Shown in pieces: positions 7,214 to 17,241 of a stretch of DNA of 64,000 nucleotides. The stretch is from Leptobacterium sp964389205 (lineage in GTDB: Bacteria; Bacteroidota; Bacteroidia; Flavobacteriales; Flavobacteriaceae): NCBI GenBank assembly GCA_964389205.1, contig CAYMDH010000006.1, forward strand, positions 35,556-99,555, read 5' to 3'. Position 1 is the first letter of the stretch. Each line of letters starts with the position of its first letter. A program made the position numbers and the translations under genes. Under the pieces are notes generated by a model that was given only the letters and a program-made list of their open reading frames with translations, was not told the DNA's origin and ran no database searches.

Positions 7214-8365
7214 TTAGTTATATTTTACAGCAATTTGTGCTAGTTGTCCAACAATATTAAAAGAATCTCTCATAGATAACTTGGATCCGTCTGCATGAAT
7301 CCAACGCTTAAGTGGCTGTTCACAAATTAATGCCTTTGCTTTTTCTCTACCGTAATGATTTTTCATCTTCATAAAAATTTCCACATCAAATAACCAACGT
7401 GTTATAAACTTATCTTTGAAAACAATCTCAATAATTTCTTTATCCATAACCTTAGCACCACATTGTGTATCTTTAAAAGGCATTCCTAAAATCTTTTGAA
7501 TAATATAATTTACAATCTTACTTATGATTTGTCTTGCAGATTCTTTAGAAATATCTGCTCCCATTCTTGATATTCTCGAACCACTCACAATTTTAAAATC
7601 GGAAGATTCTATAGTTTTTACTAAATCTTCAAAATCTATAAAATCTGTAGAAAGATCAGCATCTAAAAAACCTATATAATCAAGTTGTTGATTTTTTAAG
7701 AGATTTAAAGTTCCTAATCTTACAGCTTCTGCTTTTCCAACATTATTTTCACAATTAAAGATACTTATATTATTCTCTCGTTCATTTTTCAAGTTTTCTA
7801 AAACTGATAATGTGTTATCTGTACTTCCATCATTTACAAAACATAAATGATACCCTAAATTACTATGAATAAAATCAATGAATTCTTGACTTAGCAAACG
7901 TTTCTCTTCATTATAGCAAGGAATAACAACTCCTACACAAGTTTTTTGAAGCATTCTGGCTTTATCTTTTTCTTCTTTCTTTTTTGGAATAACGCTATCA
8001 CATCCATTCCCTATTAATCGTTTTACTCTGGCGTGTACTTCGTCCAGACTCATTGGTTTTTTCATATAATCTTCAACACCAATGTCAAAACTATTCATAA
8101 TAGTATCTTCATCAGAGTTTCCCGATAATACCATTATAGGCACTTGAGATTTTTTTTCTTCTCGTATATATTTAATTACATCGGTACCTTTCATTTCAGG
8201 CATATTAATATCTACAATAACTAGATCTGGTTGGTAGCTTTCAAAAAGCTCTATTCCTTTGGTTCCATTATTGGCAGATTCTACATCATATCCTAAATCA
8301 ATAAGGTGATATTCTAAGGATATTAAAATAAGTTCTTGATCGTCTATGGCTAATATTTTCTTCAT
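7214..8365 (-). CDS. Response-regulator receiver domain fused to GT2 glycosyltransferase
   Basis: Residues 1-120 form a complete receiver domain: acidic pair D8-D9, phospho-acceptor D52 in VDINMP, Ser in VLSGN and Lys in YMKKP. Residues 143-383 form a GT2 domain: VGVVIPCYNEEKRL, VNDGSTDNT near 178-185, the DxD in FLDADLSTD at D235/D237, FKDTQCGAKV and WLFDVEIF. The architecture implies that phosphorylation directly controls a polyprenyl-phosphate-sugar type transferase, or recruits it. Receiver domains normally end in DNA-binding or cyclic-di-GMP outputs, so an enzymatic GT output is unusual. The GT half resembles the separate GT2 protein next door. Confidence 0.9.
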   Translation of the reverse strand: MKKILAIDDQELILISLEYHLIDLGYDVESANNGTKGIELFESYQPDLVIVDINMPEMKGTDVIKYIREEKKSQVPIMVLSGNSDEDTIMNSFDIGVEDYMKKPMSLDEVHARVKRLIGNGCDSVIPKKKEEKDKARMLQKTCVGVVIPCYNEEKRLLSQEFIDFIHSNLGYHLCFVNDGSTDNTLSVLENLKNERENNISIFNCENNVGKAEAVRLGTLNLLKNQQLDYIGFLDADLSTDFIDFEDLVKTIESSDFKIVSGSRISRMGADISKESARQIISKIVNYIIQKILGMPFKDTQCGAKVMDKEIIEIVFKDKFITRWLFDVEIFMKMKNHYGREKAKALICEQPLKRWIHADGSKLSMRDSFNIVGQLAQIAVKYN

Positions 8366-8503
8366 GGCGTATTCTTATTACGTTGGTTTTTAGTAATTAC
8401 AAATAGTCATGCTGAGGGGCAAATAGTTTGCATAGTTAGAAACTAACTAGGCCACTATTTATTACAATAAAAAAATAAGAGTAATAAAATAGATTATGGA
8501 TAA

Positions 8504-8722
8504 CTAACAAATCAAATCGTTTGTTTTATTAGTACAGTATTTTCGCAATACTAGGGTCAAGGTTTTTTCTTTTAATTGCTCAAAAAACTTTAGAGTAGTA
8601 TATTTACTATAATCGTTAACATCATTAAAAGAACGATAGTAAATTAAATAAAAAAATAGTTTTTGCGAAATTTGAGAAAACGAGTTTCTACCATTAGGGT
8701 GCATTGAAATTGATCTGTTCAT
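8504..8722 (-). CDS. Possible small protein, unrecognised
   Basis: A 72-codon open frame (MNRSISMHPNGRNSFSQISQ start) in the space between the receiver-GT2 gene and the divergent GT-C operon. It has Phe/Tyr-rich and Lys-rich parts but no clear signal peptide, helix or known motif. It may be real or chance; it is listed because otherwise 8366-8837 holds no gene. Confidence 0.25.
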   Translation of the reverse strand: MNRSISMHPNGRNSFSQISQKLFFYLIYYRSFNDVNDYSKYTTLKFFEQLKEKTLTLVLRKYCTNKTNDLIC

Positions 8723-8837
8723 AAATTAGTAAGTTTTGGGTTAACTTAATAATTGTGAGGGGCTTTCAATGTAAATGCTATCACAAGCATTGGTGACAAA
8801 CATAGTAAAAAAACGTTAAAACATAGTATTTATTTCG

Positions 8838-11800
8838 ATGACGGGTAAAAAAAGTAGTACAAATCATTTAATTCTTGCTCTGTTAATAGGCTTAGTTTTC
8901 CATGGTTCGGCTATTTTTTTCACATTAGAATATACCTATGATGCGTTAATTCATTCTTTTTTTGCAGATCATTATGCAAAAAACTGGTTTGATCCATGGG
9001 ATTATCGATGGTATACCGGTTTTACTGTTACGGGTTACCCGCCATTAGTGCATCAATGTATCGCATTACTATCATACATTGGAGGGTTAAAATTTGGTTT
9101 ATTCACTTTTGCTATCATTTCTGTGGTTTTATTCATCACCGGAATCTATAGATTTTCACTCTTAATTACTTCAAATAGAAAGATTGCCGGATACACTGCT
9201 CTAATAGCTGTTTTTTCTTCTTCTTTTGTAGAGACTTTACATATTTTCGGCCAACTTCCTAGTATTATTGGGATTTCTGTTTTAATGCATGCGCTTCCAG
9301 AAATATATTTATGGATAAGAACTGGGCGTTATCGTTATTTATTTACTTCTATATCATTAATAGCAGTAACTGTTACATCGCATCATGTAACTCCTATTTT
9401 TGGAATGGTTTTCTTTATATTTCCTTTAATAGGAATGGTTTTGATGGACCATTCTAGAGAACGTGTAGATAGCATGAAAGAAATAACATTTGTTGTTTTT
9501 TTCAAATCATTTTTACAGCTTTTAAAACGCATTCTTGTTTTTGGAGGGTGTTCACTTATTACCATTATTTTTTGCATATTGCCCTATTGGATTAACACTA
9601 AAAACAATCCAATTACTCAAGTGCCCATACCACATGGTTCTAGAGATAATTTTTTAGAAGTCACTTCTTCAGGATTGGCTTTTTTTCTTATCCCTTGGGG
9701 GGTATTATTACTTATCCTCCCTTATATTTTTTATCGCTACTATAGCAAACGTTATTTGTTTTTTGGATTTTCATTAACCATATTAACTATTTTAGGAACT
9801 GGAGGTACCACTCCCATACCTAAAATGATGTTAGGGGAAAATGCGTTTAATATTCTAACTCTCGATCGTTTTACACTATGGGGTTCTATCATGTCTCTTC
9901 CAATTTTAGGAGAATTTACATTTCGTTTGGTAGAAGGTGATTTAAAAGAATACCTTGTTACAAACTTTGGATCTATTTATCGTAGAATTCTAGGAGGCAT
10001 ACTCGCTAGTTTATTTCTTTTCATGACAATTTTTACGATTAGTTTAGGGTATTTCAGGCCTTCACAGCCTCAAAAAATAAAGATGACGCCCATCATTAAT
10101 TTTTTAAATCAAGATCAACATGACCATTGGCGGTATTTACCTCTTGGTTTTGGAGATCAAATGGCCTGGTTATCTGCACAAACAAAAGCGTTAACTGTAG
10201 ATGGGAATTATCATTCCGCTAGAAGATTACCCGAACTCACAACAAGAGCCATAGAACGTTTAGAAAATTCAAAATTTAAAGGTGTTGAAGGTATTGGATC
10301 TTTACAACAGTTTTTAACCGTTCCTGAGAAATACAATCTAAAATATGTTTTTTCAAATGATAAGTTTTACGATCCTATATTATACTTCTGTGGTTGGCAA
10401 CGGCTTCAATATTTAGAAAATGGTATCATGGTTTGGGAAAAGCTAAATGTTCCTCCTCTCTCCTCTATTTTACCAAAAGAAGAAATTCCATTGACCCAAC
10501 GATTGTTGTGGGGTATTATCCCTTTATTAACTGTTATTATTGCATTTATAGGAAATATTCAAATGATATGGTTAAGAGCCATGGGGAAATCTTCTACAGG
10601 TCCTCCTCATTTCTTAAGTATTAAAAAAGAATACGATTTGACTCCAGAAAACAAATCAGAATTATCGTTAAAAAACACCTATTCATTTTTTCCTAAAAAA
10701 ATATTCATTATTTCCCATATATGGGGTTTTATTGTGCTACTAATAACAATATACGGCCTCTATCATTTCTATCTAAAAAATGAAGCACAATTAAAGCCAG
10801 AAAATGTTGTAAAGGCATACTTTGATGCCGTTGATTTTAAAGAGTTTGAACGTGCGTATTCATATATAGATCCAAAAAGTGATATCTCTATTTCTCAATA
10901 TATGCTTGAGATTTCTGTTACCGATGGCTTGCTCAGTTCATATGCTAAACTAGATGCCATTGAATTAGAGCTCACTAAAAAAACAGAAAGCAGTGCAAAG
11001 GCACAAATTAAAACACAATGGATTACACCTTTAGAAAAAATAGATAAATTATATGAACAAGAATTAGTAAAAAGAGATGGAAAATGGTATATAAAGCCTG
11101 CTATTTACGATCTCGATGTGCCTCCAGATCAATTTTATTCAAGCAATACTACCCAATTTTTTAATCATGGTAGAAGGCGTATTACTACACAACAAACTCA
11201 TCATGAAGATGTATTGAAACAGCCTTCATTGGAAGTATTAAATGCAAAATTGATAAAATATAAAAAGCAATATGCCATTATAGGAGAGTTACAAAATATA
11301 GACAATGTCCCTGCAGATGCCGTTTTAAATGCCACACTATATAATGACAATGATAAAAAACTAGCTTCCTATAGTGCTAAATATCATATAAAACATAAAC
11401 TACTTCCTAAAGAAATCACCAGTTTTAGAATTAATTTTGAAGGAATTGCATGGACCAAAACAGAAGACTCTATTCCTGCTACTTTTAATCCTGATGAATT
11501 TACTCCTATAGAATTTGAAGAACAGCCTGTTCGATTTAATTTACAATGCGCGGCGAATGTTGCTACTAAAGATTTATATAAAAATGTAGCGCTTAATCAA
11601 TTAACTCTTTCTAAAAATAGTATCCAAGGTATTTTGTTTAATACAGGGATACAAGAAGTTACAGTACCACAACTCTTATGTTCATATTATAATAAGGATA
11701 AAGAATTGCTATGGGTAGACCATGCGTTTCTTAAAGAAGGTATTAGGCCGCAGAGAAAGCAGTTATTCACTATCAAAACAGATAGTATTCCTGAGATTAA

Positions 11801-11981
11801 AATTATCAATAAGGATGAGCAGTTTATTTTTATTAATGGCTTGCCTAATAGAGCTGTTGGAAGAAAAATCATCCCTATAAGAGATTCAACACATATAAAA
11901 TCACAGCTAATTCCTTTTGAACAAGGTTCAATAAAATATTTAAAAATAGAACTCAATAATTATATAGGAAACCCTAGATGA
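8838..11981 (+). CDS. Large polytopic membrane protein, GT-C-like, with periplasmic C-terminal domains
   Basis: 1047 residues. The first roughly 420 carry about ten hydrophobic helices. The first extracytoplasmic loop has FTLEYTYDALIHSFFADHY and DYRWYTGFTVTGYPPLVHQ, acidic and aromatic motifs reminiscent of GT-C glycosyltransferases and of the PTPS-related membrane domain. A soluble loop follows (about 425-560). Helices near 560-580 and 635-655 precede an exported C-terminal part with an NTF2-like segment (ENVVKAYFDAVDFKEFERAYSYI) and beta-rich repeats. It heads an operon with an Ig-like protein, a GH5 enzyme and a GT4 enzyme, pointing to polysaccharide assembly at the membrane. The sugar transferred is unknown. 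Confidence 0.7.
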   Translation: MTGKKSSTNHLILALLIGLVFHGSAIFFTLEYTYDALIHSFFADHYAKNWFDPWDYRWYTGFTVTGYPPLVHQCIALLSYIGGLKFGLFTFAIISVVLFITGIYRFSLLITSNRKIAGYTALIAVFSSSFVETLHIFGQLPSIIGISVLMHALPEIYLWIRTGRYRYLFTSISLIAVTVTSHHVTPIFGMVFFIFPLIGMVLMDHSRERVDSMKEITFVVFFKSFLQLLKRILVFGGCSLITIIFCILPYWINTKNNPITQVPIPHGSRDNFLEVTSSGLAFFLIPWGVLLLILPYIFYRYYSKRYLFFGFSLTILTILGTGGTTPIPKMMLGENAFNILTLDRFTLWGSIMSLPILGEFTFRLVEGDLKEYLVTNFGSIYRRILGGILASLFLFMTIFTISLGYFRPSQPQKIKMTPIINFLNQDQHDHWRYLPLGFGDQMAWLSAQTKALTVDGNYHSARRLPELTTRAIERLENSKFKGVEGIGSLQQFLTVPEKYNLKYVFSNDKFYDPILYFCGWQRLQYLENGIMVWEKLNVPPLSSILPKEEIPLTQRLLWGIIPLLTVIIAFIGNIQMIWLRAMGKSSTGPPHFLSIKKEYDLTPENKSELSLKNTYSFFPKKIFIISHIWGFIVLLITIYGLYHFYLKNEAQLKPENVVKAYFDAVDFKEFERAYSYIDPKSDISISQYMLEISVTDGLLSSYAKLDAIELELTKKTESSAKAQIKTQWITPLEKIDKLYEQELVKRDGKWYIKPAIYDLDVPPDQFYSSNTTQFFNHGRRRITTQQTHHEDVLKQPSLEVLNAKLIKYKKQYAIIGELQNIDNVPADAVLNATLYNDNDKKLASYSAKYHIKHKLLPKEITSFRINFEGIAWTKTEDSIPATFNPDEFTPIEFEEQPVRFNLQCAANVATKDLYKNVALNQLTLSKNSIQGILFNTGIQEVTVPQLLCSYYNKDKELLWVDHAFLKEGIRPQRKQLFTIKTDSIPEIKIINKDEQFIFINGLPNRAVGRKIIPIRDSTHIKSQLIPFEQGSIKYLKIELNNYIGNPR

Positions 11982-13210
11982 CCTACAAAACTATCATAAT
12001 ACGAGCTTTTCCTATAGCAATTATACTGGTATCTATACTTTCATTTTCTTTGTTTAGAGATATTCAAAATATCGATAGCGCTCATTTGATAACAAATCAA
12101 AAAAAATTTACTGCCGGAAGTATCATTCAATTACAGTTTATTTCTAATGGCGGTTCTGCTCCAGCACTAGGGGTAAAATCTTCTTATGGGTCTACGCTTT
12201 TTTATCCTGAAAAGAAAAAAGATACATTAACATATACCTTCCCAGATTTTTTAACAAAGAAAACAGGAATCATTAATTGGTATTTAACTGATCTAGAAGA
12301 AACAATTACAGGTGACATTCAAATTGTGTCTGATCCTAAAGAAACATTCTTAGAATCTTATTTTGGACCTAGAACTATTTTGGCAGGTAGAAATGATTTT
12401 TCTATGCTTGTTGTAGTCCCAACAGATAACTATGACAACCCCTTAAAAGATAGTACTAATGTTACTATCAAGTATGAATTTCAAAGCTACGTAACAAAAA
12501 CAGCAATAGCTACTGACAATTTTATAAGTTGGAAAAATATTTTTTCCAGAGATTTAGCAGGTGATATTTTGGTTTCTTCCTCTTGTAATGGTACCGATTC
12601 TAAAGAATTTTTAACAGAAGTTTACCCTTCTAATGCTACTGATTTTACTATTACTGCAAAACGAGATCACAAATTTGCAGATGGCAATCAAATAACCACA
12701 TTTAAAACTTCTGTAATTAAAGATCAATATGATAATATTGTTGCAGATGGCACTTTTGTAGAATTCTTTATTTATACAGAAAACAATATCATCTTAAAAA
12801 CTTCAGGAAGTACTGTTTTAGGAATAGCAACTGCTAAAATGCTACATCCAGATTACGAAACTTCTTGGAATATTAAAGCATTTGTTACTGGTTTAGCAAA
12901 AAGTGACACTATCTCACTTTCTTATGAAGCTGTGATGACTAATTTTGATGTAGCACTATCTGAAAATGGAAGAACGCTAACCATTGGTCCCTTAAAAAGT
13001 TTTATGGAACAATTAATGCCCGATGGAGCTGTTGTTTATTTAAGGGTTTTTGATCGTAACAATAATCTTATTGAAATAAAAAAAGACACTTCTTTTGAAG
13101 GTTATGTAACATTTTATTTATCTCCTGATTTTTACCCAGAAAACACTTATCATTTCGATATTGAAACTTCTGGCATTCATAAAAAAGCTCCTAACATACA
13201 CTTATGGTAA
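11978..13210 (+). CDS. Membrane-anchored exported protein with Ig-like repeats
   Basis: 410 residues. One N-terminal hydrophobic segment (about 9-25) acts as a signal anchor, and the rest is beta-rich. Segments such as VVVPTDNYDNPLKDSTNVTI and TSVIKDQYDNIVADGTFVEF repeat the pattern D-x-Y-D-N-x-x-x-D-(G/S)-T of bacterial Ig-like (invasin/Big-1 style) domains, so at least two such modules are present. The start overlaps the stop of the preceding gene by four bases. No catalytic motif is visible. It probably acts outside the inner membrane as a scaffold or carbohydrate-binding partner of the operon. Confidence 0.65.
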   Translation: MTYKTIIIRAFPIAIILVSILSFSLFRDIQNIDSAHLITNQKKFTAGSIIQLQFISNGGSAPALGVKSSYGSTLFYPEKKKDTLTYTFPDFLTKKTGIINWYLTDLEETITGDIQIVSDPKETFLESYFGPRTILAGRNDFSMLVVVPTDNYDNPLKDSTNVTIKYEFQSYVTKTAIATDNFISWKNIFSRDLAGDILVSSSCNGTDSKEFLTEVYPSNATDFTITAKRDHKFADGNQITTFKTSVIKDQYDNIVADGTFVEFFIYTENNIILKTSGSTVLGIATAKMLHPDYETSWNIKAFVTGLAKSDTISLSYEAVMTNFDVALSENGRTLTIGPLKSFMEQLMPDGAVVYLRVFDRNNNLIEIKKDTSFEGYVTFYLSPDFYPENTYHFDIETSGIHKKAPNIHLW

Positions 13211-14766
13211 AAATAAATCACATAAATAAAAATATTTACAGGTCGCTACTTGTCATTTCTTTTATAGTAATAAATGCGCTTATTATTTTTGGGATCAGCG
13301 AAGTTCTTTCTTATTTCAAAACAGGTGCGACTAGATCTGCTATGTTACGTTTAGAAGTTAAAAATAAAGACACTTATCTACCAAAAGTATATTGGGGATC
13401 TCTTGAAAACCCCGGAAGGCCCATTGAAACACAAACCCTACAGGAAATTCAAGAAGATTATTTAGATTCGTGGTATATTAGAAATGTTGCTTACAAAACA
13501 AATGATTCTATAGGAGTTAAAGATTTTTATACAGATAGCACACGTATTAACCTCTACAACTATATACGTTTTAATAAAAAAAATAATATTAATATTGAAG
13601 CTACTAGTATTAGTCATAATCCTGAGATTGAATTTTATAGTGCAGATGGACAACTAGTTGTTTTTACAGATAAAAAAGTAAAAGAATTTGAACGTATCTT
13701 ACATAAAGATCGTTTAGTTTCTGAACATATTTCTACCTCAGATTATCGCGTAATGATGCTTTTTGAAGATGGTTTTTGGCGTATTAGACATCTTGTTAAA
13801 AATCCTTCTACCTCAATAGATACAATTCCTCAACCTACTCCTTTTTTACAAATTAAAGGAGGTAGAATTTATGAAAACGATGCTCTCTTTCATATTAAAG
13901 GAATTAATTATTATCCGCAAAAAAACCCATGGGATTTATTTGGAGATCAGTTTGATGAAAAAGTAATTGATAACGACTTTAAATTAATTTCTGACGCAAA
14001 ACTTAATACAGTTCGAATTTTTATTCAGTATGAAGATTTTGGTAAAGCAGATGTAAAAGCTTCTAAATTAGAAAAGCTTAAAAAAATATTAGATAAAGCC
14101 GAAGCCAATAACCTTAAAGTTATTATCACTTTATTTGATTTTTATGGAGATTACTCCATACTAGATTGGACGCTTACACACAGACATGCAGAAAAAATAG
14201 TAACTGCTATGAAAGATCATCGTGCAATTTTAGCTTGGGATTTAAAAAATGAACCTGATTTAGATTTTAAAACAAGGCGTAAAGAAACGGTATTAGCCTG
14301 GTTAAAAGAAATGGCTTGGCAAATTAGAAGTTTTGATCCAAACCATCTAATCACAGTTGGATGGTTTGATTCTGATGCAGCTGCATTACTTAAAGATGAA
14401 GTTGATTTTATTTCATATCACTTTTATGGTGCTGCTTCCAATTTTGAAAAAAAATATTTGAAATTAAAACAAAACATACCGGACAAACCTTTGATCCTTC
14501 AAGAATTTGGGTTGTCATCATATAATGGTTTATGGAATTTATATGGAAGTTCAGAAAAAGATCAAGCTACATATCACGAGAGAATGCAAGCTGTTATAAA
14601 AAAGAACAACGTGCAATTTGTTTCATGGACTCTTTATGATTTTAATGAAATTCCTAAGGCCGTTATTGGAAGGCTTCCTTGGAGAAAAAACAAACAAAAG
14701 TATTTTGGTTTTATCGATATATATGGAAATAAAAAACCTTCGTTTAAACATATAAATTCAAACTAA
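13204..14766 (+). CDS. GH5-type glycoside hydrolase, membrane-anchored
   Basis: 520 residues. A single N-terminal helix (about 13-35) anchors it facing the periplasm. Residues 40-205 form a module of unknown type, and the (beta/alpha)8 hydrolase domain runs from about 215 to 515. WDLKNEPDL gives the acid/base Glu at E350, and ILQEFGLSS gives the nucleophile at E434, both expected for clan GH-A. It overlaps the preceding gene by seven bases. Hydrolases in exopolysaccharide clusters usually trim or edit the nascent polymer; that role is inferred. Its beta-glycan target is unknown. Confidence 0.85.
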   Translation: MVKINHINKNIYRSLLVISFIVINALIIFGISEVLSYFKTGATRSAMLRLEVKNKDTYLPKVYWGSLENPGRPIETQTLQEIQEDYLDSWYIRNVAYKTNDSIGVKDFYTDSTRINLYNYIRFNKKNNINIEATSISHNPEIEFYSADGQLVVFTDKKVKEFERILHKDRLVSEHISTSDYRVMMLFEDGFWRIRHLVKNPSTSIDTIPQPTPFLQIKGGRIYENDALFHIKGINYYPQKNPWDLFGDQFDEKVIDNDFKLISDAKLNTVRIFIQYEDFGKADVKASKLEKLKKILDKAEANNLKVIITLFDFYGDYSILDWTLTHRHAEKIVTAMKDHRAILAWDLKNEPDLDFKTRRKETVLAWLKEMAWQIRSFDPNHLITVGWFDSDAAALLKDEVDFISYHFYGAASNFEKKYLKLKQNIPDKPLILQEFGLSSYNGLWNLYGSSEKDQATYHERMQAVIKKNNVQFVSWTLYDFNEIPKAVIGRLPWRKNKQKYFGFIDIYGNKKPSFKHINSN

Positions 14767-14809
14767 ATCTTTATCTTAGACTAGCCTTCCAACTTATCAA
14801 TTAAATTAC

Positions 14810-15994
14810 ATGAAAATAGCTATTGTTACCGCCTATCCTCCAAGCAAAATAACATTAACTGAATACGGTTATCATTTGGTAAAACACTTTAGAACAAAAG
14901 AAGAAGTTGACGAGTTAATTTTACTTACTGATAAAACTTCTGAACCTAAATTACTTGATTTTGAAGAAGATGGATGCAAAATTACTATCAAACAATGCTG
15001 GGAATTTAATAAATACGAAAACATCATTAATGTAAATAAAGCCATTAATGAAACCAAACCAGATGCTGTGTTATTTAATTTGCAGTTTTTAAAGTTTGGT
15101 GACAAAAAAATACCTGCAGCATTGGGTTTGTTACTTCCTAAACTATTTGCTTATAAAGGAATAGCCACTATTGTTTTACTCCACAATATTTTAGAAAAAG
15201 TAGACTTGGAAAATGCTGGTTTTACAAAAAATAAAATTTTACAAAATGCTTACAATTTTATTGGTACTACACTCACACGTTTTATCTTATCTGCAGATTT
15301 AGTAGCTGTAACTATTAGTAAATATGTAGAAATCCTTGAAGAAAAATACAAAGCAACCAATATTGCATTGATACCACACGGGGCTTTTGAAATACCACCT
15401 CAACCAAATTACAAATTACCTAGCGGTCCTAAAAAGGTAATGACTTTTGGGAAATTTGGCACCTACAAAAAAGTAGAAATTATGATAGAAGCCGTGCAAA
15501 AAGTTCGCCAACGTACTCAAGAAAAAATTGAAATTGTTATCGCAGGTACAGACAATCCTAATGTGCCTGGCTATTTAGAAGATGTAGAGAAAAAATATAA
15601 GCATATTTCTGGTATCACTTTTACAGGTTATGTAGAAGAAACAGACGTTCCCAAAATATTTGAAGAAAGTGCCGTTGTTGTTTTTCCTTATACCTCTACT
15701 ACTGGAAGCTCTGGTGTTTTACATCAAGCTGGAAGCTATGGGAAAGCAGTTATTTTACCAGACCTTGGAGATTTGAGTTATTTAGTTAGAGAAGAAGGGT
15801 ATAGAGGCGAGTTTTTTGAGCCAGAAAATGTTGACAGTTTAGCAAATGCAATTGAAAAAATAGTCATAGACGATGCTTATAGAGTACGCTTAAGTAATAT
15901 TAATTATAAAGCAGCCACTGGATTGCCTATGAAAGATATCGTAGACTGGTACTTACTACACTTTCAAAACATTCTAAAAAATAAAAAAATCTAG
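14810..15994 (+). CDS. GT4-family glycosyltransferase
   Basis: 394 residues with a two-domain GT-B layout. The N-terminus MKIAIVTAYPPSKITLTEYG is a Rossmann start. The C-terminal half has VMTFGKFGTYKKVE, IVIAGTDNP, ITFTGYVEE and VFPYTSTTGSSGVLHQAGSYG, the donor-binding region of retaining GT4 enzymes. It is the last gene of the plus-strand operon, 43 bp after the GH5 gene. Its stop overlaps the convergent flippase gene by four bases. Confidence 0.88.
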   Translation: MKIAIVTAYPPSKITLTEYGYHLVKHFRTKEEVDELILLTDKTSEPKLLDFEEDGCKITIKQCWEFNKYENIINVNKAINETKPDAVLFNLQFLKFGDKKIPAALGLLLPKLFAYKGIATIVLLHNILEKVDLENAGFTKNKILQNAYNFIGTTLTRFILSADLVAVTISKYVEILEEKYKATNIALIPHGAFEIPPQPNYKLPSGPKKVMTFGKFGTYKKVEIMIEAVQKVRQRTQEKIEIVIAGTDNPNVPGYLEDVEKKYKHISGITFTGYVEETDVPKIFEESAVVVFPYTSTTGSSGVLHQAGSYGKAVILPDLGDLSYLVREEGYRGEFFEPENVDSLANAIEKIVIDDAYRVRLSNINYKAATGLPMKDIVDWYLLHFQNILKNKKI

Positions 15995-17241
15995 TGAGTT
16001 TTCTTTACAGAAAAAAAGTAAATCATTTGGACAGTTAACAAAATACTCATTGCAATAATTTGCATGATTACAACTTGATACAGAGAATCGTGAAAAAAGA
16101 TTATAAATGCGATTTGTGCTATTCCTAATATTCCAGACAATACAACAGGAATGTATTTATCTAACGATAGAAAATAGTAAGCAAAAATATTTGAAATAGC
16201 GAAAAGAGAAGTAGCTAGTGCATATTTCCAGAGCAATGTTCCCATTGCTAGATATTCACTTCCAAACATTATTTTAATAATTAAATCTGGGAAAAAATAA
16301 CACCCAAAAACAATACATGCTGATAACACTCCAATATACACCACATATTTAGTTAATACGTGTGCATGAGGAAGCCCATCTTTTTGTTTTTGAACTACTG
16401 TAGGAAGCAATATCATTACAAACATCCAAGCTACAAAATAAACAACTCTACCAATAAGAGCTAACGAAGCATAGAGCCCCGCATTGTAACTATTAAAATA
16501 ATGTTTAACTAATAAAATATCACTATTATTAATTATAATTTGTGTACATTCATAAAATGCAGTGAGTAGTATAAATCGCATTACTCTTTTCCTATCTTCA
16601 TCAGACAATACTTTAACTAGGTGAAAAGAGAGTGTTTTTATTTTTATTGGGATTAGTGCAAAAAGGAAAGAAACTGCAATTCCTATAGCTATTAGAACAG
16701 AAGATTGTCCTGTGAAAAATAATATCAAAACTAAGGTGATAACCAACCTACTTATCATTTCACTTTGATATGTAATCGATAAGTTTTTAAATTCTTTAAG
16801 ACCTTGAAAAATCCCTCTATTAACACTCATCATAAAATAGATTGGTATTCCCAATCCAAAAACAATAAACATTGTGGCTGTTTTAGTATGAAACAGCGCC
16901 TGTAATTCTTTGGAAAAAACAATAATTAAAAAACCAATTAAAATTCCAAAACCTACAGCACTCCGATACATTTGTGTTTTAAAACTATTAAAAACAACGC
17001 CTGTAAAAAGCACAGAAAATTTAGCTGTAGTTAATTGAAATGTCATTGCCATAAAAGACAATACTAGTAAAAAAGTAATTAGTATCGCTGCATCTGCAAA
17101 TGCTTCAGGACCTAAAATTCTTCCCATCAAAACATTGTATAAGTAGTTGCCTCCATTAACTAGAAGAACACTAAGCATAAATAATTGCTCAGAAGATATT
17201 TTTTGTTTTATCTGATTAATCGATATCATTCTTAAACTCAA
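15991..17241 (-). CDS. Oligosaccharide flippase / MATE-like polysaccharide transporter
   Basis: 416 residues with about 12-14 membrane helices. The N-terminus LFMLSVLLVNGGNYLYNVLMGRILGPEAFAD is typical of Wzx-type and PST/MATE flippases, which move lipid-linked sugars across the inner membrane. ATG codons at 17241 and 17229 are both possible; either overlaps the upstream STAS gene, so the two are translationally coupled. This links polysaccharide export physically to a STAS regulatory protein. Confidence 0.85.
   Translation of the reverse strand: MSLRMISINQIKQKISSEQLFMLSVLLVNGGNYLYNVLMGRILGPEAFADAAILITFLLVLSFMAMTFQLTTAKFSVLFTGVVFNSFKTQMYRSAVGFGILIGFLIIVFSKELQALFHTKTATMFIVFGLGIPIYFMMSVNRGIFQGLKEFKNLSITYQSEMISRLVITLVLILFFTGQSSVLIAIGIAVSFLFALIPIKIKTLSFHLVKVLSDEDRKRVMRFILLTAFYECTQIIINNSDILLVKHYFNSYNAGLYASLALIGRVVYFVAWMFVMILLPTVVQKQKDGLPHAHVLTKYVVYIGVLSACIVFGCYFFPDLIIKIMFGSEYLAMGTLLWKYALATSLFAISNIFAYYFLSLDKYIPVVLSGILGIAQIAFIIFFHDSLYQVVIMQIIAMSILLTVQMIYFFSVKKTH

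Noticed and set aside
8410..8450. GGCAAAT near the receiver-GT2 start, as a possible further regulon site
   Set aside because: The position 21 bp away reads GAAACTA, which does not fit, so a single weak core is not enough.
8785..8800. CATTGGTGACA before the GT-C operon, similar to the reverse complement of one 21-bp-array element
   Set aside because: No partner element lies 21 bp to either side and one base is missing in the match, so it does not meet the pattern of the other arrays.
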